A stretch of 64,000 nucleotides of DNA from JAHBWV01 sp964588385 (lineage in GTDB: Bacteria > Planctomycetota > Phycisphaerae > Phycisphaerales > UBA1924), in contig CAZPPG010000014.1 in NCBI GenBank assembly GCA_964588385.1, forward strand, positions 12,480-76,479. The letters are read 5' to 3'. Shown in pieces: positions 25,714-33,617 of the stretch. How positions within the stretch are numbered: the stretch's first letter is position 1; each line of letters opens with the position of its first letter. A program made the translations under genes and the position numbers. Under the pieces are notes generated by a model. The model searched no databases and had not been told where the DNA came from. It worked only from the letters and a program-made list of their open reading frames with translations.

Positions 25714-26919
25714 ATGCCCGAACTGGCCCACGCCATCGACATCCGCCGACGCGCGACCATCGCGAACGCCGCGGCCGATGGGCTTGAACACGCCGATCTG
25801 GCCTCGCGCCGCGCCCTGGTCGGGTTCGACGGCTTCATCGACTTCATCATGGACCTCGTGGATGTACGGACGGACATGGGCCCGCGCGGGTTCCGACGCA
25901 TCCCGACGATCGGCACGCTCGCGACACGTATCGGGGCCGCCGCGGGCAAGTCCACGAACATCGAAGTGGTGACGCACGAGCGTCGGTGGGGCGGCAACGG
26001 CCCGCTGCTGGCGGGCGGCGTCGCGAGGCTCGGAATGCCGACCACGTACATAGGGGCGGTCGGTCGCGAGGACGATCAGTGTGCCCTCCATCCTGTGTTC
26101 GCGCCCTTCGCGTCGCTCTGCGAGCGCGTCGTGCCCATCGCCGCGCCCGGGCGCACCGACGCCTTTGAGTTCGACGACGGGAAGCTGATGCTCAACCACT
26201 GCTCCGCCGTGCAGGACGTGACGTGGGAGCGGATCGTTGAGGTTGTCGGGCTGGAGGCGATGCGTGATGCGGTCGCCGGAGCCAGTCTCCTGGGCATCGT
26301 CAACTGGTCGCTCATCGGCGGCGTCAGCGGCATCTGGCGCGGGCTGATGGAGCAGGTTCTGCCGGCCATCGCCCCGCGCCCCCGCGTCTATATCGATCTC
26401 TCCGATCCTGCCAAGCGCACCGATGACGACCTGCGCGAGGGGCTTGCGCTGCTGACCGAGCTCAACACGCTCGCGCCCGTCACGCTCGGGCTCAATCTGG
26501 CGGAGAGTGAGCGCATCGAGCGACTCTGTGTCCCGTCGGACTCCCGGGGGGGACCTGTGGCGATCGCCTCGATCGAGAGCGATCTCGGCCGCCGGCTCAT
26601 GCACGCGTCGATCGCCCTGCGTCACGCCCTGCGGCTGGATTGTGTCGTGATTCACCCCCGTGAGGGCGCGGCGGCCTCAACCGCATCGGGCGATTCGGCG
26701 TGGTTCGATGGACCGCTGACCCGCACGCCGAAGCTCTCAACCGGCGCGGGAGACCACTTCAACGCGGGCTTCGCGGCGGCCCAGGTGGCTGGATTGCCGC
26801 TGGAGCAATGCCTCGCCTGCGGCACCGCTCTCAGCGGGGCCTACGTCCGCGATGGGGTCGGTCCCGACCTCCGGCGGCTCTGCGAGTTCCTGCGAGACCT
26901 CCCCGCGCCGGAGCCCTGA
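25714..26919 (+). CDS. PfkB family carbohydrate kinase
   Basis: ATP-dependent sugar kinase of the ribokinase/PfkB fold, 401 residues. The N-terminal substrate region is VGFDGFIDFIMDLVDVR, followed by the Gly-rich RRWGGNGPLLAGGVARLG. The PfkB signature with the catalytic Asp is STGAGDHFNAGF near residue 345, just before a conserved helix AAQVAGLPLEQCLACG. It is longer than typical ribokinases (about 310) because of inserts near 110-170. It leads a three-gene run with an aldehyde dehydrogenase and rpiA, so a pentose or related sugar is a reasonable guess at the substrate, but sequence alone does not decide. Confidence 0.85.
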   Translation: MPELAHAIDIRRRATIANAAADGLEHADLASRRALVGFDGFIDFIMDLVDVRTDMGPRGFRRIPTIGTLATRIGAAAGKSTNIEVVTHERRWGGNGPLLAGGVARLGMPTTYIGAVGREDDQCALHPVFAPFASLCERVVPIAAPGRTDAFEFDDGKLMLNHCSAVQDVTWERIVEVVGLEAMRDAVAGASLLGIVNWSLIGGVSGIWRGLMEQVLPAIAPRPRVYIDLSDPAKRTDDDLREGLALLTELNTLAPVTLGLNLAESERIERLCVPSDSRGGPVAIASIESDLGRRLMHASIALRHALRLDCVVIHPREGAAASTASGDSAWFDGPLTRTPKLSTGAGDHFNAGFAAAQVAGLPLEQCLACGTALSGAYVRDGVGPDLRRLCEFLRDLPAPEP

Positions 26920-26983
26920 GGCGGTCGCCCGAGGCCGAGCCAGACGCCGCGATCCGGAATGGTCTGCATAGCATCACGCCTCC

Positions 26984-28531
26984 ATGCCACGCGCGATGCA
27001 CACGGAAGTCCTTCGCTCGCTCGGTCTCGACACGCACCCGCGTGTTGTCATCGGTGCGACCGCGTCCGACACGATCGTCCTGAGCGAGGATCCGACGACC
27101 GGCGAGCCCATCGCGGGCGTGAAGCTCGACACCGCCGACTCCTACGAGCGCACAGTCGCGCAATCCGCGGAGGCCTTCAAGCGCTGGCGCTCTGTGCCCG
27201 CGCCGGTGCGGGGTCAGGTGGTCCGCGCCATCGGCGATGAGCTGCGAAAGCACAAGGACGCTCTGGGCGCGCTGGTCTCGCTCGAAGTCGGCAAGATCCG
27301 CTCCGAGGGGCTTGGCGAGGTGCAGGAGACGATCGACATCGCCGACTTCGCCGTCGGGCTGTCGCGCCAGTTGCACGGGCTGACCATGCCGTCCGAACGC
27401 CCGCAGCATCGTCTGATGGAGCAGTGGCTGCCTCTCGGGCCGATCGGGGTCATCACGGCGTTCAACTTCCCCAATGCGGTGTGGGGCTGGAACGCGATGC
27501 TGGCCGCGGTCTGCGGCGACACGACCGTGTGGAAGCCGTCGCTGCTGGCCCCGCTGACGGCGATCGCGACCAACACGATCGCAGAACGCGTCGCGACGGA
27601 GCTGGGTCACGCTGGCGTCTTCACACTCGTCATCGGCACGGACCAGGTCGTGGGCGAGCGGATGATCGCCGACAAGCGTTTTCCGCTGATCTCGGCGACG
27701 GGCTCGTGCCGCATGGGCAGACACGTCGGGAAGGTGGTGGCTGAACGCTTCGGTCGGTGCCTGCTGGAACTGGGCGGCAACAACGCGCTGATTGTGTCAC
27801 CGTCGGCGGACCTGGATCTGGCGGCCAAGGCCGTGGTCTTCGGCGCTGTCGGGACTGCCGGCCAGCGCTGCACGACGACGCGCCGACTCATCGTGCACCG
27901 GTCGATCGCCGATGCGTTCACGCAGAAGCTCGTCAGCGCGTACAAGACGATCCGGCTGGGCGACCCGCTTGCAGAAGGGACGCTCGTCGGGCCGCTGATC
28001 AATGCGCGCGCGGTTGAGCAGTACCTGCACGCGGTCGCGCAGGCCGCGGCCCAGGGCGGGCGCGTGCTGGTTGGTGGGAAACGCGCGAGCATCGCGCCAC
28101 TGGACGGGCTTCAGGGGGGGCACTTCGTGGAGCCCACGATCATCCGTGCCCCCGCGTCGGGGAATCTCCCCATTGCACACCAAGAGACGTTCGCGCCCAT
28201 CTTGTACGTCTTTGACTATGAATCCCTGGACGACGCCATCGCCCTGCAGAACGGGGTCGATCAGGGGCTCTCTTCCGCCATCTTCACCAATGACCTCCGT
28301 GAATCGGGAAGATTCCTCAATCCCGACGGCTCCGGTTCCGACTGCGGGATCGCCAATGTCAACGCCGGAACCTCCGGCGCGGAGATCGGCGGCGCGTTCG
28401 GGGGAGAAAAAGAAACGGGCGGCGGGCGCGAATCCGGGTCGGATTCGTGGAAGGCATACATGCGCCGGCAGACAATCACGGTGAACTTCGGAACCAGCTT
28501 CGCGCTTGCACAGGGGATCCGCTTTGAGTAG
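26984..28531 (+). CDS. Aldehyde dehydrogenase, ALDH7-like
   Basis: NAD(P)-dependent oxidation of an aldehyde to an acid. The 515-residue protein shows the Rossmann segment ITAFNFPNAVWGWNAMLA, the catalytic Glu in LLELGGNNA and the catalytic Cys in AGQRCTTTRR. The motif AGQRCT and the C-terminal GTSGAEIGGAFGGEKETGGG resemble the ALDH7/antiquitin (alpha-aminoadipate semialdehyde dehydrogenase) group. It starts 64 nt after the PfkB gene; TAGCAT ends 9 nt before ATG 26984, so it may also have its own promoter. Its stop overlaps the rpiA start. The true substrate is open: a lysine-derived semialdehyde by homology, or acetaldehyde from DeoC by context. Confidence 0.85.
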   Translation: MPRAMHTEVLRSLGLDTHPRVVIGATASDTIVLSEDPTTGEPIAGVKLDTADSYERTVAQSAEAFKRWRSVPAPVRGQVVRAIGDELRKHKDALGALVSLEVGKIRSEGLGEVQETIDIADFAVGLSRQLHGLTMPSERPQHRLMEQWLPLGPIGVITAFNFPNAVWGWNAMLAAVCGDTTVWKPSLLAPLTAIATNTIAERVATELGHAGVFTLVIGTDQVVGERMIADKRFPLISATGSCRMGRHVGKVVAERFGRCLLELGGNNALIVSPSADLDLAAKAVVFGAVGTAGQRCTTTRRLIVHRSIADAFTQKLVSAYKTIRLGDPLAEGTLVGPLINARAVEQYLHAVAQAAAQGGRVLVGGKRASIAPLDGLQGGHFVEPTIIRAPASGNLPIAHQETFAPILYVFDYESLDDAIALQNGVDQGLSSAIFTNDLRESGRFLNPDGSGSDCGIANVNAGTSGAEIGGAFGGEKETGGGRESGSDSWKAYMRRQTITVNFGTSFALAQGIRFE

Positions 28532-29225
28532 CGAGCAGCAAACCACCATCGACGCCCTTGCAGAGGCCGCCGTCGCGCCCGTCAAGTCCGGCATGATCGT
28601 CGGGCTGGGCACGGGACGCACCGCAACCCGCGGCATCAAGGCCCTGGCCCGTCGCGTCAAGGAAGAAGGGCTCGACGTCCGCTGCGTGCCGACGTCCGAG
28701 GCCTCCGAGAAACTTGGCAAGGAACTCGGGCTCAAGATCGTCGACTTCTCCATGCTTGAGCGGATCGACTACCTCTTCGACGGCGCGGACGAGGTTGATC
28801 GGGAGCTGCGCATGCTCAAGGGCGCGGGCGGCGCGATGACGCGGGAGCGCATCGTCGCGTGGGGCTCCGACAAATGCGTGTACATGGTCGATCAGTCCAA
28901 GATCGTCCCGCGCCTGGGCACGCGGAACACGCTCGGCGTGGCGATCATGATGTTCGGCATGGCCGCGGCCCGGGCCGAGATCCGCTCGCTGGGACTCAAC
29001 GGGATCTGGCGGCGGACGATCCAAGGGGAGCTCTTCGTCACCGATAACGGCAATCTCATCCTTGATGTCACGCTGGATGAGCGCAATCTCGAGGAACTCG
29101 CCGCCGCATTGAACGACATCCCCGGGGTTGTCGACCACGGCCTCTTCCTCGCTGAGGCCGATGAGATCCTCGTGGACACCGGCACCGGCATCGATCGCTA
29201 CCAGCGCGAGGACTCGCAGATCTAA
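28524..29225 (+). CDS. rpiA: Ribose-5-phosphate isomerase A
   Basis: Interconverts ribose-5-phosphate and ribulose-5-phosphate in the pentose phosphate pathway. The 233-residue protein contains the phosphate loop IVGLGTGRTATRGI, the catalytic Asp-Gly-Ala-Asp segment FDGADEVD, and KGAGGAMTRERIV with the general-base Glu region. Start: no ATG fits. TTG 28524 is preferred because AGGGGA (28512-28517) lies 6 nt upstream; another TTG at 28506 is possible. The chosen start overlaps the aldehyde dehydrogenase stop by 8 bp, so translation is probably coupled. A tandem copy of the stem-loop repeat follows at 29272. Confidence 0.93.
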   Translation: MSSEQQTTIDALAEAAVAPVKSGMIVGLGTGRTATRGIKALARRVKEEGLDVRCVPTSEASEKLGKELGLKIVDFSMLERIDYLFDGADEVDRELRMLKGAGGAMTRERIVAWGSDKCVYMVDQSKIVPRLGTRNTLGVAIMMFGMAAARAEIRSLGLNGIWRRTIQGELFVTDNGNLILDVTLDERNLEELAAALNDIPGVVDHGLFLAEADEILVDTGTGIDRYQREDSQI

Positions 29226-29271
29226 CTCGATCGCTTCGCGCGTCTGAGCAGGTCCTCATCCCGAGTTCGTC

Positions 29272-29417
29272 ACCCAAGGCCGCCATCTCGGCCCCCGCAC
29301 TGGCATCCTTGGCATCGGCAGCGCGGGCCCGCCCCGTTCTGGCGCGCCCAGCCCAAGATCGCCACCCCGCCCCCATACGAGATGGCATTCTTGGTGTTCT
29401 TGGCACTCTTGGCGTTC
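29272..29417. repeat. 3'-end stem-loop repeat, copy 4 (two units)
   Basis: Lies between convergent rpiA and the response-regulator gene. The right unit (29351-29417) pairs CCAAGATCGCCA with TGGCATTCTTGG and continues with further TTCTTGGC periods. The left unit (29272-29316) is a shorter relative, CCCAAGGCCGCCATC ... TGGCATCCTTGG. Both read in the same direction on the minus strand (GCCAAGAATGCCATCTCGTA in the better one). Confidence 0.6.
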
Positions 29418-29425
29418 CCCAGATT

Positions 29426-29440
29426 CGGCCCAGCGGGCCG
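29426..29440 (-). terminator. Short hairpin directly after the response-regulator stop
   Basis: CGGCCC-AGC-GGGCCG (6-bp perfect stem) begins 1 nt beyond the stop codon at 29442-29444. With the adjacent repeat it could end the kinase/regulator transcript. No U-run follows, so support is modest. Confidence 0.35.
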
Positions 29441-29441
29441 A

Positions 29442-30098
29442 TCAGGGCTCCGCAAGCCCCTCGCGGATGGCGAATCGCGCCAGCTCCACGCGATCGTGGA
29501 TATCCAGCTTCATCATGAGGTTCGTGCAGTGGTTGTCCACCGTCTTCACGCTGAGCGACATCGTCTGCGCGATCTCTTTCTTCGACATGCCGCGGGCCAG
29601 GTAGCGCAGGATCTCCAGCTCGCGCGGCGTCAGTGTCTCCACGCGTGTCCGGGTCCCATCACCCAGTCTCGCCCCCTCCTCGCCGATCACCATCCGCGAC
29701 TGGACCTGATCCGAGAAGCAGACGCCGCCCGCCGCTGCAACCCGGATCGCGGACTCGACGGTCTGGGGCGGCTCCCCCTTGGTCAGGTACCCCGACGCCT
29801 CGACGGCCAGGGCTTCCTGAATGTACCGATCGTGAAAGAAAGCGCTCAGGAAGATGATCCGCGTCGACGGGCACCGGGCGCGGATCGTTCGGGCCGCGTC
29901 GAAGCACGAAAGACCGGGCATGTCGATGTCCAGCACCAGCACGTTGGGCTCGTGCTTCAGGCACGCCTGGATCGCTTCCTCGGCATTGGTGACGTCCGCG
30001 ACGACGCCGATGTCGTCTGTCGCGTTCAGCCACGCCGCGAGCGCGCCGCGGACCATCGTGTGATCATCGGCCAGCACCACGCCGATCGGTTTACTCAT
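29442..30098 (-). CDS. NarL/FixJ-type response regulator
   Basis: DNA-binding regulator of 218 residues. The receiver domain (1-120) has the acidic pair D11-D12, phosphoacceptor D57 in LVLDIDMPG, and the conserved Lys in GYLTKGE (about 107). The LuxR/GerE helix-turn-helix (about 152-210) has LTPRELEILRYLARGMSKKE and SVKTVDNHCTNLM. ATG 30098 is chosen because it overlaps the histidine-kinase stop by 4 bp (ATGA) and has GGGAGG upstream; the longer frame to 30248 lies inside the kinase gene. It is almost certainly the cognate target of that kinase. No binding site or target gene is evident in the window. Confidence 0.9.
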   Translation of the reverse strand: MSKPIGVVLADDHTMVRGALAAWLNATDDIGVVADVTNAEEAIQACLKHEPNVLVLDIDMPGLSCFDAARTIRARCPSTRIIFLSAFFHDRYIQEALAVEASGYLTKGEPPQTVESAIRVAAAGGVCFSDQVQSRMVIGEEGARLGDGTRTRVETLTPRELEILRYLARGMSKKEIAQTMSLSVKTVDNHCTNLMMKLDIHDRVELARFAIREGLAEP

Positions 30099-32293
30099 TG
30101 GACTCCTCCCGGACCCTGCGGTGATTGCATCATGTCCTTGACCGCGTTGCAGAGTGTCGTGACGGCGTACGGCTTGTGAAGCTGTCGCGTGCATGGGTCC
30201 GTCTCCGGCGTGTGGCCGTCGGTCACCAGCAGCACCGGCCCGAGCCACCCGGACCGACGAAGGTCCGCGATGCTCGACGCCCCGAGCGCCGGGCCGAGGT
30301 CGATCACGATTCCCTGTACGCAGGAAACATCCGCGCGGACGCGTCGAACCAGTTCCTCAGCGCTCGACACCTGCATCACCTCAAACCCATCGGCGCCCAG
30401 CGCCGTCGCCAGAATCTCGCGAATGTGACGGCTATTGAAGGCGAGCGCGACGTGCGGGCGAGGTGTCTCTCGCCCGTCGTCCCCGGCGTCTGTGGTGTAT
30501 TCCTGTGGCGCCTTCACCAGCGGCAGGCGCACGATGAACTCCGACCCGTGCCCCGGGACCGAGCGGGCCGTGATCGTCCCGCCGTGGTCCTCCACGATGC
30601 CTCGAATGATCGCCAGACCCAGGCCCGTTCCCTGTCCCAGCGGCTTGGTGGTGTAGAAAGGCTCAAAGATCCTCGCCAGCACCTCCGGCGCCATGCCGTG
30701 GCCCGTGTCGGAGACCGTGAGAAGTGCGGTGCCGGCACCCTCGGTCGGTTGCATCGAGACTCGTACCGAGAGCGTTCCCCCCGAGGGCATGGCATCCCGC
30801 GCGTTCAGCGCGAGATTCAGAAGGGCCTGCTGCACCTGCACGCTGTCGGCGTACACCCAGACCTCGCGGTCGCTCTCGATGCGGATATCGACTTCGATGG
30901 AGCGAGGCAGGACCCGCCGCAACAGCTGCCCAGCTCGTACCACCAGCGAGGAGAGCTCCACGTGCGTGCGGTCCGCGGATCCCTTGCGTCCCAGCGAGAG
31001 GAGGAACTTGGCCACGCCTCGAGCCTGCTGTGCCGTCAGATCCAGTTCATCGATCACCTCCGAAGCCCCGTGCCCCGGACCGATCCTCACGCGAGCCACG
31101 GCGATCTGCGAGAACATTGCCGTGAGCAGGTTGTTGAAGTCGTGCGCCACGCCGCTGGCGAGCTGCCCGACCGCCTCCATCATCTGCACGTGCCGGAGTT
31201 CGGACTCCATGGTGACACGCTCGGTCTCGTCGGTGATCAGAGCCACAAATCCCGCGGCTCTCTGCTCGCTCCACGGCTGCGTCACTACGTGGGGTTCCAG
31301 ATCGATCCGCAGATGACGCTTGCCGAGGATCGGGTGCTCGAACGTGCGCGTAAAGGACGCGTGCTCGCCGCCGAGCGCCGTCTCTATCGAGCTTGACGCC
31401 TCGTCCAGCATCTCCGCATCCAGAAGCGCGTTGAGCGTGCGCCCGACGATCTGGCTGATGGGGCGCGAGAGCCACTCGGCGTGGTGTCGGTTGGCGAAAC
31501 GGACGACGCGGTCCGTGTCCACGTACGAGATGAGCACCGGAAGCGCATCCGTCACCAGCCGGAGCTGCGCCTCGCTCCTCTCGAGTTCGCGTTCGGTCCG
31601 CATGCGTTCTGTCACATCCGATGCGGTGCCCGTTGCGCCGATGACCCGACCGTCCGAGTCTCGCCACGCCGCGGCGTTGAACGAGAGGTCCACCAATGAG
31701 CCGTCTGCGCGCCGATGGCGTCGGAGCTGTGCGATGCAGGGTTCGCCGCGCATCGCGCGGATGAGCATCTGGGCATCGCCGTCGCCCTTGCCGTCCTCCG
31801 CTCGCTCCATCAGCGTGGTTCCCAGCAACTGCTCTGGATCCATGCCGTAGATTGCGCGGGCCGCGTCGTTGACGAACGTCCACTCGCCGGACGCGTCGAC
31901 AGACCAGATCAGATCCTGGGCCGTCTGGACCAGCGTGCGGTAACGCCGCTCGCTCTGGGCCAGCGCGGCGGTGGCGCGCCGCTCTCGGGCCAATAGTCCG
32001 CCGGGCGAGACCATGACGATCCAAACGAGGCACACGAGCCCGGCCCCGACCACCCCCAGCCCGATGTTGGGGTTCATCGCCTGCGCGATCACGATCGACA
32101 TCACGACAGTGACGCTGATGACGATCAGGCCGGGGATCAGGAGGGCGCGCGTGCGCCCCAGAGGTTCCATAGTGTTGGGGGAGGTGTGGGGGCCGGACGG
32201 AGTTTCGATGCTGTCAAGACACTTCGGGCACGTCTCAGGAGGCGCTTCGGACGCGGTTCGCGCCCGGTTCGGTGCATCTTGGCACGATGCCAC
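30095..32293 (-). CDS. PAS-domain hybrid histidine kinase with degenerate receiver
   Basis: Membrane sensor kinase, 732 residues from GTG 32293 or 691 from ATG 32170. The extra N-terminus contains a CPKC pair, and neither start has a clear ribosome site. Two membrane helices (about 50-95) are followed by two PAS domains (about 115-235 and 240-362). The H-box is GVAHDFNNLL with H384, the N-box LLNLALNARDAM, then the G-boxes DTGHGM and GQGTGLGLAI. The C-terminal domain (610-725) has receiver topology and keeps D665 (GIVIDLG) and the Lys of LHKPY, but the N-terminal acidic pair that binds Mg is replaced by ALAFNS. It is therefore probably a pseudo-receiver. It diverges from the LpoB-like gene and is co-transcribed with the regulator. 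Confidence 0.88.
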   Translation of the reverse strand: MASCQDAPNRARTASEAPPETCPKCLDSIETPSGPHTSPNTMEPLGRTRALLIPGLIVISVTVVMSIVIAQAMNPNIGLGVVGAGLVCLVWIVMVSPGGLLARERRATAALAQSERRYRTLVQTAQDLIWSVDASGEWTFVNDAARAIYGMDPEQLLGTTLMERAEDGKGDGDAQMLIRAMRGEPCIAQLRRHRRADGSLVDLSFNAAAWRDSDGRVIGATGTASDVTERMRTERELERSEAQLRLVTDALPVLISYVDTDRVVRFANRHHAEWLSRPISQIVGRTLNALLDAEMLDEASSSIETALGGEHASFTRTFEHPILGKRHLRIDLEPHVVTQPWSEQRAAGFVALITDETERVTMESELRHVQMMEAVGQLASGVAHDFNNLLTAMFSQIAVARVRIGPGHGASEVIDELDLTAQQARGVAKFLLSLGRKGSADRTHVELSSLVVRAGQLLRRVLPRSIEVDIRIESDREVWVYADSVQVQQALLNLALNARDAMPSGGTLSVRVSMQPTEGAGTALLTVSDTGHGMAPEVLARIFEPFYTTKPLGQGTGLGLAIIRGIVEDHGGTITARSVPGHGSEFIVRLPLVKAPQEYTTDAGDDGRETPRPHVALAFNSRHIREILATALGADGFEVMQVSSAEELVRRVRADVSCVQGIVIDLGPALGASSIADLRRSGWLGPVLLVTDGHTPETDPCTRQLHKPYAVTTLCNAVKDMMQSPQGPGGVQ

Positions 32294-32382
32294 CCGTTCG
32301 GCAAGCCGGAAGAGGATCCGGAAACTTTCCAGCGCGTTATCCGTATCATTTAGTAGACGCTAACAAAGAAACGGAGGCCGTC

Positions 32383-32991
32383 ATGGCTGCGAGCATGAGA
32401 ACGGTGGCGGGCGCGGGGGCGCTGGTGGTGGGCTTGGCCGGCGCAGGGTGCGCCACGAACGACCCGCCCCGTGGGCTCCCGTCCGGACGCGTGGATGTCG
32501 GGCACTCGACTCCTGCGGAAGCCGGCGATGTCCGGGTGCTTCCGGCCGATTACATGGAGTACGCCGATCAGCTCGCATCCGCCCTCGTGCTGGACCTCCC
32601 GACCGTCCCCGCCTTCAACCAGGGCGTGCGCTCGACGATCGTCTATGGCGACATCATGAACAAAACCGGCAACATCTCCTCCGCAGAGTTCGAGCTCGTG
32701 CGTGAGAAGATGAAGAACCGGCTTATGCAGTCGCAGAGCTTCCGGCAGAACTTCCGCTTCCTGATCTCCAAGGCCCAACTCGAGGAACTCCGCGCCATGG
32801 AAACGGGTCCTGCAGGTGCCGCCGTCGGCGACCGCATCGATCAGGCCAGCACGTATTTCCTCAACGGCACCATGTACAGGGTTGCCCGAGGCGACACGTC
32901 GCTGTACCTCATGACCTTCCAGCTTGTGAGCTTCACCAGCGGCGAGATCGTGTGGACGAAGGACTATGAGAGCAAGCGGTGGGGGTCGTGA
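32383..32991 (+). CDS. LpoB-like outer-membrane lipoprotein
   Basis: Lipoprotein of 202 residues resembling LpoB (PF13036), which in E. coli spans the periplasm to activate the class A peptidoglycan synthase PBP1B. GGAGG sits 5 nt before ATG 32383, and the signal peptide ends in a lipobox AGAGC. The C-terminal domain keeps the family order: a strand (TIVYGDIMNKTGNISS), helix (EFELVREKMKNRLMQ), strand (NFRFLISKAQLEEL), then the closing strands YLMTFQLVSF and SGEIVWTKDYES. It begins a four-gene run of envelope lipoproteins and shares a 4-bp GTGA overlap with the next gene. The penicillin-binding-protein partner is not in the window. Confidence 0.72.
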   Translation: MAASMRTVAGAGALVVGLAGAGCATNDPPRGLPSGRVDVGHSTPAEAGDVRVLPADYMEYADQLASALVLDLPTVPAFNQGVRSTIVYGDIMNKTGNISSAEFELVREKMKNRLMQSQSFRQNFRFLISKAQLEELRAMETGPAGAAVGDRIDQASTYFLNGTMYRVARGDTSLYLMTFQLVSFTSGEIVWTKDYESKRWGS

Positions 32992-33572
32992 CCGGATCGC
33001 GAGCCATGCTCGTTCTCGTGATGTCGCTGCTGCTGGCAACGCTTGCCCTTGCAGCGTCCGGCTGCGCCACGACCCGGTCACGCTCCACGCGATTGACCAC
33101 CGACGACGTGAAGGAGATGGCCGTGCAACTGGCAGCATCACTGGCGTCGAGCGACTTTCTGCGCGAGCGTTCTCCCACATCGGAGCGCATGGTCATCGCC
33201 ATGGACAACGTTCAGAATCTCTCCTCCGACCTTGTTCCCGTCTCCGAGCAGTGGTATCTGATGGAACGGATCCGGGCTTCCACGCCTTTGGCCTCGCTCG
33301 GCTCGCAGCGGAACATCGCTTTCGTGATCCCCGCCGACAATCTGCGACAGTTGAAGGACCGCGCCGGCGCAGAAGCCGCGCTCGCCGGCGCGGGTCGCGC
33401 GCCGACGCACGCCATGCGCGGCGTGCTGCGGTCCGTCACCCGTGCCGCGGGTGTTGATCGCACGGATCTCTACTCATTTGAGGCCCGTGTCATCGAACTG
33501 ACCACCGGTGCCGTTCTCTGGTCGGATTCGTTCGAGCTCAAGCGTGCCGCGGTCGGCAAGCAGTACGACTGA
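32988..33572 (+). CDS. Second LpoB-like lipoprotein
   Basis: Lipoprotein of 194 residues. GTG 32988 overlaps the previous stop (GTGA), and an ATG at 33006 is an alternative. The signal peptide LVLVMSLLLATLALAASGC carries a lipobox ASGC. The mature part has the same strand-helix-strand plan as its neighbour (MVIAMDNVQNLSSDLVP, ending FEARVIELTTGAVLWSDSFE), so it is probably a diverged tandem copy of the LpoB-like gene. The helix between is longer and the sequence much changed, suggesting a separate partner. Co-translation with the first copy suggests the two work in the same complex, which is inference. Confidence 0.6.
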   Translation: MTGSRAMLVLVMSLLLATLALAASGCATTRSRSTRLTTDDVKEMAVQLAASLASSDFLRERSPTSERMVIAMDNVQNLSSDLVPVSEQWYLMERIRASTPLASLGSQRNIAFVIPADNLRQLKDRAGAEAALAGAGRAPTHAMRGVLRSVTRAAGVDRTDLYSFEARVIELTTGAVLWSDSFELKRAAVGKQYD

Positions 33573-33617
33573 TTCCGCGTCCCATTCACGCGTCTATGTG
33601 CGGAGAGCGAGCAAGGG

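Noticed and set aside
28261..29100. Frames on the minus strand over ALDH/rpiA with enzyme-like length
   Set aside because: No family features, and they oppose firmly identified genes.
17133..29417. CRISPR array
   Set aside because: The repeats are few, far apart, palindromic and variable, with no regular spacers and no cas genes.
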